From the NCBI GenBank assembly GCA_900208305.1, contig OAPG01000005.1, positions 806,001 through 870,000 of the forward strand: a stretch of DNA of 64,000 nucleotides. The letters are read 5' to 3'. The stretch is from Melanopsichium pennsylvanicum. Its lineage: Eukaryota; Basidiomycota; Ustilaginomycetes; Ustilaginales. Positions within the stretch are counted from its first letter, which is position 1; each line of letters begins with the position of its first letter. The notes under the pieces were generated by a model. The model did no database searches, was not told the origin of the DNA, and worked only from the letters and a program-made list of their open reading frames with translations. This document shows positions 18,943-31,135 of this stretch, in pieces. The translations under genes and the position numbers were made by a program.

Positions 18943-19783
18943 GTGTTGGCGAGATGAATCGGCAGAGAGCGTAGCTCAGATTTGCTACAAAATGTCTGCA
19001 ATGGTACGCAGCGCGGTGTGGGTTGAATGTTGCAAAGTATATTCGATGTCCTCTGCTGATATGGTGAGCTCGAGAGGTGGGTCCAAGCTGTTATGATTCT
19101 TTGACAAGATTTATGATGCCTGGATCTGAAGTATTTCGGTGTAGGTGATTAGGGGAGCGGCGAAGCGAAGGGTGTCGATAGGTCAAGGTGGAGAGTGGAG
19201 CATCAGAGGAACTTCGGAAAAGGTGGATCAGGGAAGGGATGTATCTATAAAGGGAAATGGACGGAGTTGAGTTTGAAGGAAAGACGTTAGTTAGAAAGGG
19301 TCGGACAGAAAGGCCAAACATGACAAGGATCCAGGTGAGGTACGACTTTGGGTCGGAGACAGAACTTTGAGTCCAAACATGCCATAGGCACAGAGATGCG
19401 GACGAGGATTATGTGAACAGGAGCAGTGGCTTGAAGAGAAAACCGAGCGGGGAGCGAAGCTGTTCAAGTCAAAGCGGATCAACAAGATGCGCACGACGGA
19501 CCTTAGGATGAGAGCGCAGCAAAGTAGACAGAAAACTGGAGACGGTGAGGATGGAGAGCACGACAGCAGCGGAAACGTGCATGTACACACACACACACAC
19601 ACACTCACAAACACAGAGAAATCCAAGAAGGAGTGAGAGATCGCACGCGGATAGCATGAGAGAATTAGCATGGCCCTCAAACGATGCGAAGAGCCTGGCC
19701 ACAGGGCCCGGATTTCCAGTTTCAATCGAAAGCGTCGAAATCAAGCTGACAGGACGAGATGATTGCTTAGGAGGATAAGCAGT

Positions 19784-19830
19784 AGCAGTAGCAGTAGCAG
19801 TAGCAGAAGCAGAAGCAGATGCAGAAGCGC
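19784..19830. repeat. AGCAGT/AGCAGA hexanucleotide tract
   Basis: The stretch alternates AGCAGT and AGCAGA units with minor changes, a CAG-like trinucleotide repeat. It lies about 850 bp upstream of the Zn2Cys6 start codon. No coding role is apparent. Confidence 0.85.
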
Positions 19831-22800
19831 TAAATCAGGGTGCACCTCACCCGTGGGGCCAGTTGAAAAATACTGTAATGCTTGGGAACCAGGAACACGG
19901 AAAGGTTCCACTCTTGCTGCTGCTCGGTTGAGCAGGCACCGAGACAGAGAGAGTTGAACTGAGGAAAAAGCAAGATGACAATATCCTCTGTCTAGTGTTG
20001 CTTTGTTGTCATTGCGCTCATCAGGCAAATGCGAAAGCCGAGCATGCTGTAGGATGGTAATCAAAACGGGAAAGTGAGACGGGCACATCCGGCCGAGGGA
20101 AAATCAGAAGGAGGGTTTACAAACCATCAACCAATATTGTGCAACTACTGGGGATTGCAACAAAACATCGTCTTGTCGTGAAGGGGAGACAGAGCGCATT
20201 GAATGGCACTGGAGCTGTGTGGGTGAGCCAGGACGCACGAGGTCAATTGCAGCTTTGTTGAGCTCCCACATGGCAGCACAATGGCAGTACAAAAAATGTG
20301 GCCACGGTGACTCCAGTAAATTTACGTTTGCTGTTCCCAGTAACTTTTTGATAAAGCAAAAGTGCTGCAGGACTCAAGATCAGAGTGGAAATGGTAAAGG
20401 CTTAGTACTGGCAGCAGCAGGAAGCAGGTTTGATAAACGGGCCAATGCAGAAAAGCGGAAAGGCACGGTAATTTACCACACCCGCATTCAAGCAAATGAA
20501 CCAGGAACCTCGAGTCAGAAAAAAAAAATGCAGGCAAGCCTACACTAAAATCGTTTCTCTGCCTTGCAAGCACGGTATTTATAGTACAGCGCACTGAGAG
20601 CGGGATGTATAGCCCGGGAGACATCGGTGAAGCAATATTTAATTATTCTCTCTTTTCCTCAAAGCAATGCCGGAGCGGAGCCTCTCTCATGGTCCCCAGC
20701 TCTCTCTTTCCCGTTTTCTTCAGTTATCATCTGTTACTTGTTGACGTCTCAGATCATCTCTGCCGTCTTATCAGCTTTTGTAGCCTTGTCGGTGCAACCT
20801 CAATTCATCATGACGATTATGGGGTAAGACCAAGTGATAATGATCAGGGTTCCGACACATTGCTTTTTTTGGTAAGCAGAGCAAGTCGAATTTGAGACGG
20901 TCAAGAGGCTGGGTCCAGATCAATCCACGAGGAAGTTTCCCATTTTCAGCTTCAGCCACTTTTACGCTATTCCATACCAACGAAAAAAAAAAAAGTGGCG
21001 CACCTTCACGCACTGGTATTCTGCTGGTCCACCTTTTTGGCCCTGCCAAAAAAAAAAAAAAAAAAAGTTCAAAACGCGGGACTGTGGATGCCCTCCCTCC
21101 CTTGCTAAACAGAATTCTATTTTGCTCGGATTCTGCCCTCTGACGGCAGACGAGCAGTGTAGATCTTTGTCGAGCTGTCAAGGTGATTTGGGCCTGAAAA
21201 ACAATCGGCGGGCTAGAATCCCAGAAGATCAAGGTCCAAAATAAATTGAATCGAATCCCGAGGCAACGGCAAATCGATCCTGTTCGCCGTCTTTGTTGCC
21301 CTTGATTACCCCTTCCGTATGCTTTGGACATGGTGCAAATCTCGTAGCTGCGTTTTTAAGAGGTGAATGCGTTGCCATCGTCTAACGTAGATTGAGGGGA
21401 TCGAGGATGCTCGTCATGCTGAAAGGAGGATTCTTGTGACCAAAGAAAGTGGGGATGCGGGTATGAATTCCGACAGTCAGTGTCTGACATCGAAATTTAG
21501 GGAAAAGGTCTTCACCGAAATCAAAACGAAGAAAGGCATCGGAAGGGCCAAACGTAGTCGTCATGTGCCCGATATCTCGTTTGGCTGCTGCATCAAGCAC
21601 CTCTTTTGTCAAGAAGGTTTGCGAACCTTGGTGGTCAGATGGCGGGGGACAGATCTGTGACCGGGTTAGCAGTCCCAGAGAGATTTGCAATTGATTGGGT
21701 TGAAGTGTGTAAAAACACTAAAAGGCGAGTAAGGGGCCTTTTGGGCAAGAAACGGCCTGACCCTCTCCGGTACTCATCACAACCACAATCATTTTGACAC
21801 CTCGTCACTGATTGAGTTGACCCTGCTAAAATGCGTTGAAACCCTATCACCATCTCCAGCACGATGGCATCCATATGGCCATTTGCTTTCGTCGAGGGCA
21901 CTCAATCCAATTTTTCTTTGTGAAAGGGATGGTTGGAGTTGGGGAAGTGCAACGCGACAGACTCAAACACGTCTGATCCAAGACGCGACGCATCGCATCT
22001 TAGCTAACCGGATCATACACAGTACATCCTGCCCTCGAACCCCTCCAGGAGCCTCATAGGACATGAGGCAAACTGCCAGCACTTGCAAGATCATACCTGG
22101 CGTGAACAGCGAGCTCTGGTCTGGCAATGAGGCGGCAGGTGAGTGGGTGGAGGGAGCTTTGACAAGAGAAGAGGCATAAATCGAGGCCTTCACACGAATG
22201 CATGGCTGAACACTGGTGTGGGAAAAAGGCGATCACCACTTTCATCCATGCACTTCCCCAGTATCGGACGTTTCTCGATCCAGGCCACTTTCCATTCGAG
22301 AAAAGCACGTAGACAAAACAAAGCCTTTGCTTCGATACTGTTGACTTGTATTGAGCAGTCAGGCACGCAGACACTCATCACCAAATTCAAATTTGAGAGG
22401 CATGAATCAATAGGCCAGAACACGAGTCGATTTCAAAATGTCAAAGTGCTCTTATAGGCTCGGAGAAACCAAAAAGGGGAAAAGAAGAAAGGGCAAGGCT
22501 GCAGCTCGGTCAAAAGATTGCATTTCGGTTCCCGCACCGTTCCACAGTACACCCTCCCTTCGTCCACTCGTAGACTCAAGAATCCACTTCTGGCTGTGCT
22601 CGAAAAGAGTCGACCCGAACCCTTCCGCAGCGCGTCTGCTGTCCGACTCATATCACCTCCGGACAATCCGACTGTAGCCTCGGGGAAAGGGGCTATGAGA
22701 GCTGTGGCATGCATGGCTTATGGGAACGATAACGGCTAGGTACTTGTTGCGAGACGTTCCAGTCGACGTGTGTGATTGCCAGCAAGACCATCCTTGGGAG

Positions 22801-24062
22801 GGGATAAAAAAACTCTAGGTGACCACCCGATTTTGAGATTTTAAAAGTGGAGACAACAGGGTAAAGATCCCAGGTCTCACTGTGACTAGAACTCTCTTTA
22901 CCCTAGGATCCCATGCGCGCCATCACCTCGCTTGCGATCGGAATTAGACTGCCAAAAGCGTGACAAGAAGGGATTGATTATACTGTATTGCCATGTGCTT
23001 ACTGCTCCGCTGCAAATACCTCTACATTGTTTTCGGTTGGACGCCACTCTCTGATTCCTTCCTTCAGATGGCCTTCAAAGGGCTTGTCTCTCCATCATTG
23101 TGCGCCCACAGACCGAGATACATCATGAAGTTAGTGAGACGGACTTGGATGAAAGCAATCGGATAATCAGCAGAGTGCTGATCGCAGTCGAGACTCTGCT
23201 CAATCGCCTTTGCTCCTTCGAAGACTTTGCCATTCTCGCTCTGTATGTGATTCGACCAATTGTTATTCTTATGAAGCGGAATGCGGATAGATCAATGAGC
23301 TACAGCACTAGCAGGTGCGTTGTAGACTGTGCTTAACGTCGGGGCAACGGTTCATCTATGTATCCGTTAATCCAACGTTTCATCGCAAGACTACACTCCG
23401 CCGCTGCTGTTGTACTTCCGCAACCGAGTTTTCATTTGTTAGATTCAGATCTTGTAAGAAGATGGACTGATGTTTGAGAAGCTGCTCTCTAACAATTAAT
23501 TATCAGCGTTTCGGCTTGCGCACGAGTCTCACGTGACAAAGTCCGACATCCGCCTCGGCTCTTCTCCGCGCCGTCCCAAACAAGCTGATGACAGGTCGGG
23601 GGCATTACAGAAGTGGATTGGTAAGCCATTTGCAATTGATCTCAATACTTTCTGATTGGGCCTTGAGTCTACTCTTGTGTGGTCAAATACATAGAACAAA
23701 GCTGCATTACATTGCAGACTTGAAAGTCAAGTGTAGCAGCAGTGAGAGCACATCCTAACTTTGCAGCGAGCGCATACAAGAAGCGGATTTTGACGGTCCG
23801 CTTCCATGTGTTTTGGTGGCGGATGCCGAATAGTTTGTCTTCGATATGATGCAAAAGACGCCCTCTGTCTGATGAGTCGTATGCATTTGAGAGAGGTACA
23901 GTAATTTATTTAATACAGCAAGAAAGTAGTGGGAATGGGGCGGAATACAGTTGAATGCATTGCCTTCGGTCGGCGAGCGATTGCCATCCGTCGTTTTGTT
24001 CAACCGGCCCGGAAAGATGCGAAAATCACACATACACTGACTATCGGAAATCTGGATGTGCA

Positions 24063-24114
24063 TTTACATTACTGTATTTACATTACTGTATTTACATTAC
24101 TGTATTTACATTAC
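24063..24114. repeat. 14-bp tandem repeat TTTACATTACTGTA x3.7
   Basis: Exact units lie at 24063-24076, 24077-24090 and 24091-24104, followed by a partial unit ending at 24114. Each full unit carries the TACTGTA motif that recurs in spacers elsewhere in the window. Confidence 0.95.
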
Positions 24115-25453
24115 GTCTTCTGCCTCTTCCTGCCTGCCTTCCTTTTTTGTTGTGAATTTGTTTTCTGTCTTGTTCTGTTCGTGCTCGCGCTCTGCCCCAG
24201 GACCTTGTCTAATTGGTGTGCACATGGTCTCGCAGAACAAAGGGCGCCAGCCCAGACTGAAGAAAAAAACACACACACACACAAAGCCTCCCCCTCTTAC
24301 GCTGCCATGGACCCTCTCCCCCTTCAAACATACCTATGTATCGCTTCTGTTCCCACGAAAGTCCACACTATTCCCACCTCACCTTCTATCCACATCCGCC
24401 GAATGTCTCCAGTCGCCGCTTTGTGTTCCACTGATGCTATGATCGTGGGGTCAGAGGCTAAGACACGTTCGACCGGTGAACGTGATCTGTCCCCTGGCAG
24501 AAGAGCATAGCACCTCCCTTCCCGTTGCACCACCCCTCGCGCTTGAACCGAAGTGGAGATTGTTTCTAACAATCACGAACATGGCCTCGTTCGTTTTGAT
24601 CGGCTAGATTTCGGTTCTCATCTTCGATCGAACTTTCCTTTGCACACTCTGACCAGAAGTGCGAGTATGTGTTCCTCATGCAGGAGTGTAGCAGGAAAAG
24701 AGGGAGTAATCTAGACCGAGCGTGTCGAGAGAGACTTGTGTCACCAACATACCGGTGATCCCCCCCCTGCAAAGCGTTGTCACAACAAGACGACAGTTGC
24801 TTACCTCGGAGATCGTTGGCGTTGAAGCCTAAACCAAATCTAAAGTTTCGCTTGTGTTTCGTCGACTGTTGTACCTCACTTTAAACGATAGAAGTACAAA
24901 CACAGCGTAACCCCGATCGCAACTTGGCATTGAAACATCCACTTGCTAGTCTCTTTCCCGCCATTTGCTTGTCAATCTTGGCATGACTTTTCAAACCCGA
25001 AACTACCTCTTCAGAGCTCCTAGTCGTGTCCAGCTTCCACATGAGAAACATAACTGGTGCTGCAACGAAATAATTTTGGCACTTTACATGGCATCACTCT
25101 TACCAATGTACTGTACAGTAAATTCCGTTACTTTGTTGAGAGAGGGGTTGCAACCATTCACAGTGTCGCTTTGCAGCTTGCTTCGTCTCTTCCAAGACTG
25201 ATCAGTCCACCGACGTGGCTGAGAAGACTGCAACAAGAAAGCAGAGCATGATGTGAAAACTGTCGACATACGCTTCATGATGAGTCAGTCGGTCGGGCTC
25301 GTGAAACTTCGAGTCTCGTCCACCGACAGATTTTCAAGTCGCGGCTCAAAGCACGAAAGAACGTTCAGTTGTTGGTAGCGGTGCCTTGAAAAATAGCATT
25401 GTTGCGAGTGAGTGATGATTGGTCAGAGTAAACGAGGACAGAAGAGTGTTTTT

Positions 25454-28400
25454 TCAATCGAGGTCGATACCAGCCAACTCATCAACGGTCTTCTTGCGAT
25501 GGCTCTTAGACTTTCTCTTGCCCTTCAGTGGAGAGGGCGACGCTTCCGTACCGGCCATCGACGCATTCGCATCCAAGTCGAGGGGAGTGATGCGTTCCGA
25601 TGCTGCTTCGCTGATACGTCCGCGTTTCGAGGGCCCAGCTCGCCTCTTTGCTTGTGGCTGTGGAGTGGTTTCCGCAGTATCGGTATCGGCCTTGCTAGGT
25701 GGACGAGCGCCAAAGAAGTCATCCTCATCATCCTCGAGCGACCATGTCGAACCCGGAGCTGGAGCAGGCGACTGCGCCGCAGCTGCCGCGCGATCTTTGT
25801 TCAGTCGACGCTTGGCGTGCATAGCTCGTGCCGAATCTGCCTTCTCCTGAGCAGTCTGCGCTTCCTCGGCCTGCTTCTTGCGGAGCATCGACTCTGCCAA
25901 TTCGTCGTCGTCTAGTAGCAGCGACACAATCTCTTGCGGTTTGGCCATACCGGTCTCGCTGTACGCCTTGGTGCCCACCACAATGTCTTGAACCTCCTTC
26001 TTGTTCCTGGCAAGCCTGACGATACGCTCGTCGATCGTACCCTTGGTGATCAGTCGATAGACTGTCACCTGCTTGGTCTGACCCAAACGGTGCGCTCGGT
26101 CCATAGCCTGTGAGTCGTTAGAAGGGTTCCAGTCGTGGTCGTAGAAGATGACCGTGTCCGCAGCCGTCAGGTTGATACCCAGACCACCGGCCCTGGTGGA
26201 AAGCAAGAAGATGAAGAGCTCCGGCTTTGTCTGCCAGTCTGTGACCATGTCTCGTCGGTCGGAGATCTTGGATGCACCGTCCAGACGCAAGTACTTGTAC
26301 TGGCGGTAGATGAGGTATTCCTCCATCAGGTCGATCATTCTCGTCATCTGGAAGTAGATCAAGACACGGTGTCCATTCGCCTTGAGTTCCCTGAGCAGCA
26401 CGTCGAGCTTGGCGAGCTTGCTCGAATCCACTATGAGCTTGTTCATCTGCGGCACCTGCATCCCGTTGTGTGGCAGCTGATCGATAGACGAGTCGCGAAC
26501 CACACCCTGAGGTGGCACATCTGGCAACTCGCGCTGCAGTTCCTCCACGCGCTTTACGGATTCGCGACCTTCCGGAGACAATCCAAATAGCGTTGCCGAG
26601 ACTTGAGGGTCGCGGGAAAAGCGTTCCTGAGCTTGCATGAACGGTCCGTCGTTGCTGTACAGCCTGATAGGAGGTGCAACTGCAGGCGCCACCACGGCTC
26701 TAGCCGAGTCCTTGGCCAGGTATGAATGTCGTCGATAGTCGGCCGCCACCTCCTCCAACGGCATCAGCAGCGACGGTGAGCGTCCGGAGTTGGTCGGCAT
26801 AGATCGCAGCATCTTGGCGATCGGGCGAATGGAAGCAGCGGCAAAGCTGTCGTCGCTTGCAAAGGCCTCAATCGAGCGCCAACGGCGTTCCTCGGCTGCT
26901 GCAGCGAGGATGCGTTTAATACCTCTACTGTGGAAGGCTTTCTCTGCGTCTGAAGAAGACACGCCGATCAATGCCAATGATGCGAATGACGAGCGCGTCT
27001 GCTGCAGCGACTCGTGAATGTGAGGTGCACGCCAGATGTTGAAGAGATTCTGAAGGTAGCCCGTGTCGAAGCCCTTGCGACTGTCATGGCCAGGCACATC
27101 AAAGAGACCGCCTTCTCTGACCAAGAGCTTGGGCACCTGCATCTCGATCAACGACGTGGTGGAATCAGGAAGCTCGAGCAAGTCACCCTCGCGCGCCAGG
27201 GAGCCCGAATGAGCGAAGTCAGTGATTGCAAAAGGTGCACGTACATCGGCTCGCTCAAAGAGCTCAGGATGGTTGCAGACCTTGCGAAACTGCATGACGA
27301 GGTTCATAAGACTCTTCATACCAGCCTCATCGTTGGATGTGGCGCGATCCATAAGCTCCGCGACCGAAATGTTGGCTCGGAGACCGCGGTAGAGCATCTT
27401 TTGACGGGCGCTGAGATCGCAGAAAACATCGATCTCAATCTTGTCACCGAGCTCGTTCTGCACGTTCTTCTTGATACGACGAAGCATGAAAGGCTTCAGG
27501 ATCATGTGAAGACGTCGGAGCTGGTGCTCGTTGAGTGTGCCCTTCTGCTCGGCGTGGCTCTCGATGTCTTTGGAGAACCATTCGCTGAATTCATCATGCG
27601 AGTCGAAGAGCGAAGGCATGATGAAGTGAAGAAGCGCCCACAGCTCCTGCATCGAGTTCTGCACGGGCGTACCGGTGAGTAGCAAACGGTTGCGGCAGTT
27701 GAAGCCCAACAACGTCTTCCACCGAATACTGCTGGACGACTTGATGGCCTGTGCCTCGTCGAGGATCATATACTGCCACTTGACACGTTGGAAGTACTTT
27801 TCATCCGAGACGACGAGCTGGTAGCTGGTGACGAGGACGTGGAAAGGAGCGTCACGGTTGTAAGAGATCTGTTTGCGGTTCCAAAACTTTCGCAGCACGG
27901 CACGATCTTTGACGTTGCCCCAGTATGGCAGCGCCTTGAGGGTGGGCACGAATTTGCTGATCTCCTGCTGCCAATTGTGCAGGGTCGAAGCCGGAGCGAT
28001 GACAAGGAAAGGACCCCAGATGTCGTGGACCTCGGCAAGGTAGGCCATGAGAGAGATCGACTGCACGGTTTTACCAAGACCCATCTCGTCAGCGAGAATA
28101 CCGTTGATGCCTTGCTCGTACAGATTGGCGAGCCAGTTGAGACCTTTGAGCTGATACTCTTTGAGTTGACAGGTGAGCATCTTGGGCTGCTTGATCTCGG
28201 TCTGACCCATAGAGGTCGGGTTCATAAAATTCATGTCGTCCGAGTCGAACGCCTTGCCTAGATCCTTTTCTTCAATGGTCCTGCCAGGACCATCATCGAG
28301 GCCTTCGCGTTCGCGAGCAGCAGCTTCGTTTCGTCTTCGCTCCTCTGCCGCCGCCTTGTCGAAAGCCTGCGCCTTCTCCTTCGCCAGACGGACGGCCTCC

Positions 28401-31135
28401 TGAGCGTTGCGAGCAGCATGAGCACGGAGGTTGCTCTCGTCCTCGTCGTCAAAATCGATATCGTCGAGCTCCGCCAGCCTGGCTTCGGCATCCGCGACTT
28501 GGGCGTGTGGATCGATGGGCGGAACGGTAGCGTCCGAAGGCTGTGCGTTGGGATCGATGATCTTGTTGCTCCCGGCGGTCTCTTCGGACTCTTCGGCTTC
28601 AGCCGTCTTGAGCTTGCTGCCGACGAAATGACTGTATAACTCAGTCTGCGAGATCAAGAAGTTGAGCTTGCGCGCCTGTCGCTTGGCTTCGCGCATCTCT
28701 TCCTCCTTCTTGGCCTTCTCGACAGCTTCCCTTTCTGCCTTCTTGCGCAGCTCGCGCTCCTCCTTTTCGTTCCTCTTCCAGAAGACGAGCACCTCTCGCA
28801 TGACCTTTCTCGCACGCAGCTGAACGTCCTTGACCGTCTTGTTGTTTCGTGCCGCACCTCGCTTGGCTTCTCGCTGAACAACACTGGCCAGCCTGCGCCA
28901 GTACATGGTCTTGCTCGAGGCGCTCTGCAGGACAGTTCGATACACCTTGGGGACGTCACGCTTTGCGATGGTGGTCCATATACGTCGATGCGCATCCTCA
29001 AGCTGTTGAGCGCGGCGTGCATCGATGGGTACTTTGCCTGCGGCATCCACATCGAGAGCGAAACTGACATCATCCGGAGTGGGGGAAGCCTGTCGGGACG
29101 CGAGCATGGACTCGTCGCCTTCGGAAACGCCGTGGAGTTCGGCAAGCATGGAGTCAGCTTCGGATCCAGGAGCCGGAGAAGAAGCCACACCGCCTATCTC
29201 GAGCCTGCGCTTCTTGCTTCGAAGGTCACCTGCTCCGAGCTTGCCCTTGCTGCGCTTGAGCTTGATGATGTTAGCTTTGCCGTTGGCGTGGGCAGCAATG
29301 TCGGCGAGCGCGACATCGTCACTGTCGTCGTCCTCCTCGTCACCTTGGAGGAGCTCGTCTACCTCGTCATCAGCTTCGCGGCTGACTCTCCTTTTCTTCG
29401 CGCCCTTAGCTTCGGATACCTGGCCATCGCTGAGTGTGCCGAGAAGCTCAAGATCAATCTCGTGGTCTCGCTGCTGACGCACGTGGTCTTGTCGGCGTTC
29501 CATGTCCCTCTGTGAGGCTTCCTGCTGCTGACGAATGCGAATCTGTCGGACGACAGCAAAGTGGCGCCCCTCATACGCGCGGGCAAGACGCTTTTCGACC
29601 TCGACGTGCTTTTCGTGCAGAGTGGCCTCGTATGCATCCTCAATGAGTCGCTGGCGCTCGGTGATGTCAAAGATGTAGTCATCGAGCTCGGGCTGCCATA
29701 CTGCTCGATTTTCGTCGTTCGAGATATCGCTCTCCCATCCATCGGGGTCACGAATTTTCTTTGCAGGCGGAGGAGGTGCAACGAAGCTGGAGTTGCTCTT
29801 GGAAGCGGGAATAGGGTTGTTGCGGAGTTTGAGCTGTGTCTTTGCAAGAGTGGGCTTTGCCGAAGAGGACGCGGTGCCAGCCTTGGCTGAGGCTAGCGTT
29901 GCGCTGTCCGCGGACACAGACTCGGCAACAGGCGCTGCAGGCGAGTTGCTTGGCTCCGTCGACTCGATGGGGGCAGGTGTCTGCAGCGAGGCAGATTCCT
30001 CGTTTTTTACGCGAATCGACGAAAGTGCTGCTGAACCTGTGGATGGCTTGGTCATTCCGTAGCTGCTTTGATCGTCTGCGCGCTGTGACTGCATCAGCTC
30101 CTCTTCGTCCTCTGGATCAGGCGTGAATTCGATACGACGAGCGCGCTCCTCTCGGCTACGCGAACGAGCAGAACTATCTCGTGCTATGCTGCCATGCTGA
30201 TCCCTTGCGGCATCAAAAGCAGCTTGGGGGCCGCGACCTGCTTCTGGCAATTTCGGAGGGTATGCGTTGTGCTGGATATCTGCAGCTGATTTGGCAGGGC
30301 TCGAGTGGACCGAGGCGGTCCCGCCGTTGGCTGAACGATCGTTGAGCATGTTAAAAATGGACATGGAGGGTCGTGGCGAGCTCTCGGGGTTCTGCAATGG
30401 CTCGACATAGCGAGCTGGTATCCCTTCGTAACCGCGTGCTACAGGCTGTTCCCTGCGCTCGTGAGCTCTCATGGTCGGCTGGGGCGGCAGCATTGGGGAC
30501 CTCGGCGCGCCTGGACGATAAGAGGGCTGGATCTCGCGACAGCAGGCATCATGCTCTTCTCGGTGGTAGACAGGATCTTCAGCGTGACGTGCAGCTGGGA
30601 CAGGACGGGTCTCCTCTCTCACGCTGTATCGGTCGTAGGCAGCAGGTGCGTCCCGGCGCTTGTCGAGATCGTGAAGCGGTTCGGGCCTGAGAGGGACCTG
30701 ATAAGCATGACGAGAGTGTGGCGCATAAGAATCTGGTGCGGTCTCTTCGTACATTCTCCTCCCTTCAACTTCTGCGTAAGGATCTCTGTTGACTGGCGGG
30801 CGACGATATTCATTTGCGTACTCGGGATATGGTTCTGCAGGAGGTCGGCGGTGGTAGTCATCGTCGTATCGATAGGTAGGTTGCGGTGGCCGACGATACT
30901 CTTGCGGTGGAGGAGGCTGCTGGGAAGGGTCACCATACGAAGGACCGGTGCCGTATGCAGGGTGGATCCGTTCTGGAAGACGACGGTCGTAGGCTTCCTC
31001 TGGGCGGATTCGGTCGAAGGATCGAGATGGAATGGAGCTCTTGAGGCCCGGTTCGTAGCGACTGTAGGCGTCCGCCGGGTATGCAGAAGGACGCCCTGCA
31101 TATCGGTACGCCGGGCCTCGATCCTCGCCGCTCAT
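25454..31135 (-). CDS. INO80: Chromatin-remodelling ATPase INO80
   Basis: The product is 1893 aa in one exon, the catalytic subunit of the INO80 complex that slides nucleosomes and exchanges H2A.Z in transcription and DNA repair. Residues 1-450 are Pro/Tyr/Arg rich and disordered. The DBINO domain, diagnostic of INO80, is at about 717-845 (IWTTIAKRDVPKVYRTVLQS through YWRRLASVVQREAKRG). The SNF2 N-lobe spans about 995-1290 with Walker A DEMGLGKT (Lys1022) and a DEAQ box (Asp1126); DEAQ rather than DEAH fits INO80. A large insertion at about 1300-1575 splits the motor, as is usual in this family. The helicase C-lobe, about 1578-1725, contains YLRLDGASK and DRAHRLGQTKQVTVYRLITK. The C-terminus is basic and disordered. 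The reading frame is intact. Confidence 0.97.
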   Translation of the reverse strand: MSGEDRGPAYRYAGRPSAYPADAYSRYEPGLKSSIPSRSFDRIRPEEAYDRRLPERIHPAYGTGPSYGDPSQQPPPPQEYRRPPQPTYRYDDDYHRRPPAEPYPEYANEYRRPPVNRDPYAEVEGRRMYEETAPDSYAPHSRHAYQVPLRPEPLHDLDKRRDAPAAYDRYSVREETRPVPAARHAEDPVYHREEHDACCREIQPSYRPGAPRSPMLPPQPTMRAHERREQPVARGYEGIPARYVEPLQNPESSPRPSMSIFNMLNDRSANGGTASVHSSPAKSAADIQHNAYPPKLPEAGRGPQAAFDAARDQHGSIARDSSARSRSREERARRIEFTPDPEDEEELMQSQRADDQSSYGMTKPSTGSAALSSIRVKNEESASLQTPAPIESTEPSNSPAAPVAESVSADSATLASAKAGTASSSAKPTLAKTQLKLRNNPIPASKSNSSFVAPPPPAKKIRDPDGWESDISNDENRAVWQPELDDYIFDITERQRLIEDAYEATLHEKHVEVEKRLARAYEGRHFAVVRQIRIRQQQEASQRDMERRQDHVRQQRDHEIDLELLGTLSDGQVSEAKGAKKRRVSREADDEVDELLQGDEEDDDSDDVALADIAAHANGKANIIKLKRSKGKLGAGDLRSKKRRLEIGGVASSPAPGSEADSMLAELHGVSEGDESMLASRQASPTPDDVSFALDVDAAGKVPIDARRAQQLEDAHRRIWTTIAKRDVPKVYRTVLQSASSKTMYWRRLASVVQREAKRGAARNNKTVKDVQLRARKVMREVLVFWKRNEKEERELRKKAEREAVEKAKKEEEMREAKRQARKLNFLISQTELYSHFVGSKLKTAEAEESEETAGSNKIIDPNAQPSDATVPPIDPHAQVADAEARLAELDDIDFDDEDESNLRAHAARNAQEAVRLAKEKAQAFDKAAAEERRRNEAAAREREGLDDGPGRTIEEKDLGKAFDSDDMNFMNPTSMGQTEIKQPKMLTCQLKEYQLKGLNWLANLYEQGINGILADEMGLGKTVQSISLMAYLAEVHDIWGPFLVIAPASTLHNWQQEISKFVPTLKALPYWGNVKDRAVLRKFWNRKQISYNRDAPFHVLVTSYQLVVSDEKYFQRVKWQYMILDEAQAIKSSSSIRWKTLLGFNCRNRLLLTGTPVQNSMQELWALLHFIMPSLFDSHDEFSEWFSKDIESHAEQKGTLNEHQLRRLHMILKPFMLRRIKKNVQNELGDKIEIDVFCDLSARQKMLYRGLRANISVAELMDRATSNDEAGMKSLMNLVMQFRKVCNHPELFERADVRAPFAITDFAHSGSLAREGDLLELPDSTTSLIEMQVPKLLVREGGLFDVPGHDSRKGFDTGYLQNLFNIWRAPHIHESLQQTRSSFASLALIGVSSSDAEKAFHSRGIKRILAAAAEERRWRSIEAFASDDSFAAASIRPIAKMLRSMPTNSGRSPSLLMPLEEVAADYRRHSYLAKDSARAVVAPAVAPPIRLYSNDGPFMQAQERFSRDPQVSATLFGLSPEGRESVKRVEELQRELPDVPPQGVVRDSSIDQLPHNGMQVPQMNKLIVDSSKLAKLDVLLRELKANGHRVLIYFQMTRMIDLMEEYLIYRQYKYLRLDGASKISDRRDMVTDWQTKPELFIFLLSTRAGGLGINLTAADTVIFYDHDWNPSNDSQAMDRAHRLGQTKQVTVYRLITKGTIDERIVRLARNKKEVQDIVVGTKAYSETGMAKPQEIVSLLLDDDELAESMLRKKQAEEAQTAQEKADSARAMHAKRRLNKDRAAAAAQSPAPAPGSTWSLEDDEDDFFGARPPSKADTDTAETTPQPQAKRRAGPSKRGRISEAASERITPLDLDANASMAGTEASPSPLKGKRKSKSHRKKTVDELAGIDLD

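Larger units (their letters stand above)
18943..25453. other. 6.5-kb region with no recognisable gene
   Basis: This is the largest gap in the window, upstream of the Zn2Cys6 gene and downstream of INO80. All open frames are under about 190 codons, overlap frames on the other strand and show no family motifs, signal peptide or splice-linked exons I could join. It holds an (AC)n run near 19585-19605, an AGCAGT/AGCAGA tract at about 19784-19830, A-runs near 20982 and 21049-21065, an inverted repeat GGGTAAAGA/TCTTTACCC at 22859-22903, a 14-bp tandem repeat at 24063-24114, and TACTGTA-type motifs at 19871, 22981, 23897 and 25109-25120. It may be an extended promoter, non-coding RNA or decayed sequence. 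I cannot tell which. Confidence 0.6.

Noticed and set aside
20771..21331. 186-codon minus-strand frame in the 6.5-kb gap
   Set aside because: It contains runs of Phe from A-tracts, has no family similarity and no start context or splice partners to support it.
24063..24114. Short repeat array considered as CRISPR-like
   Set aside because: The units are head-to-tail with no spacers, in a eukaryotic genome without cas genes; it is a simple tandem repeat.
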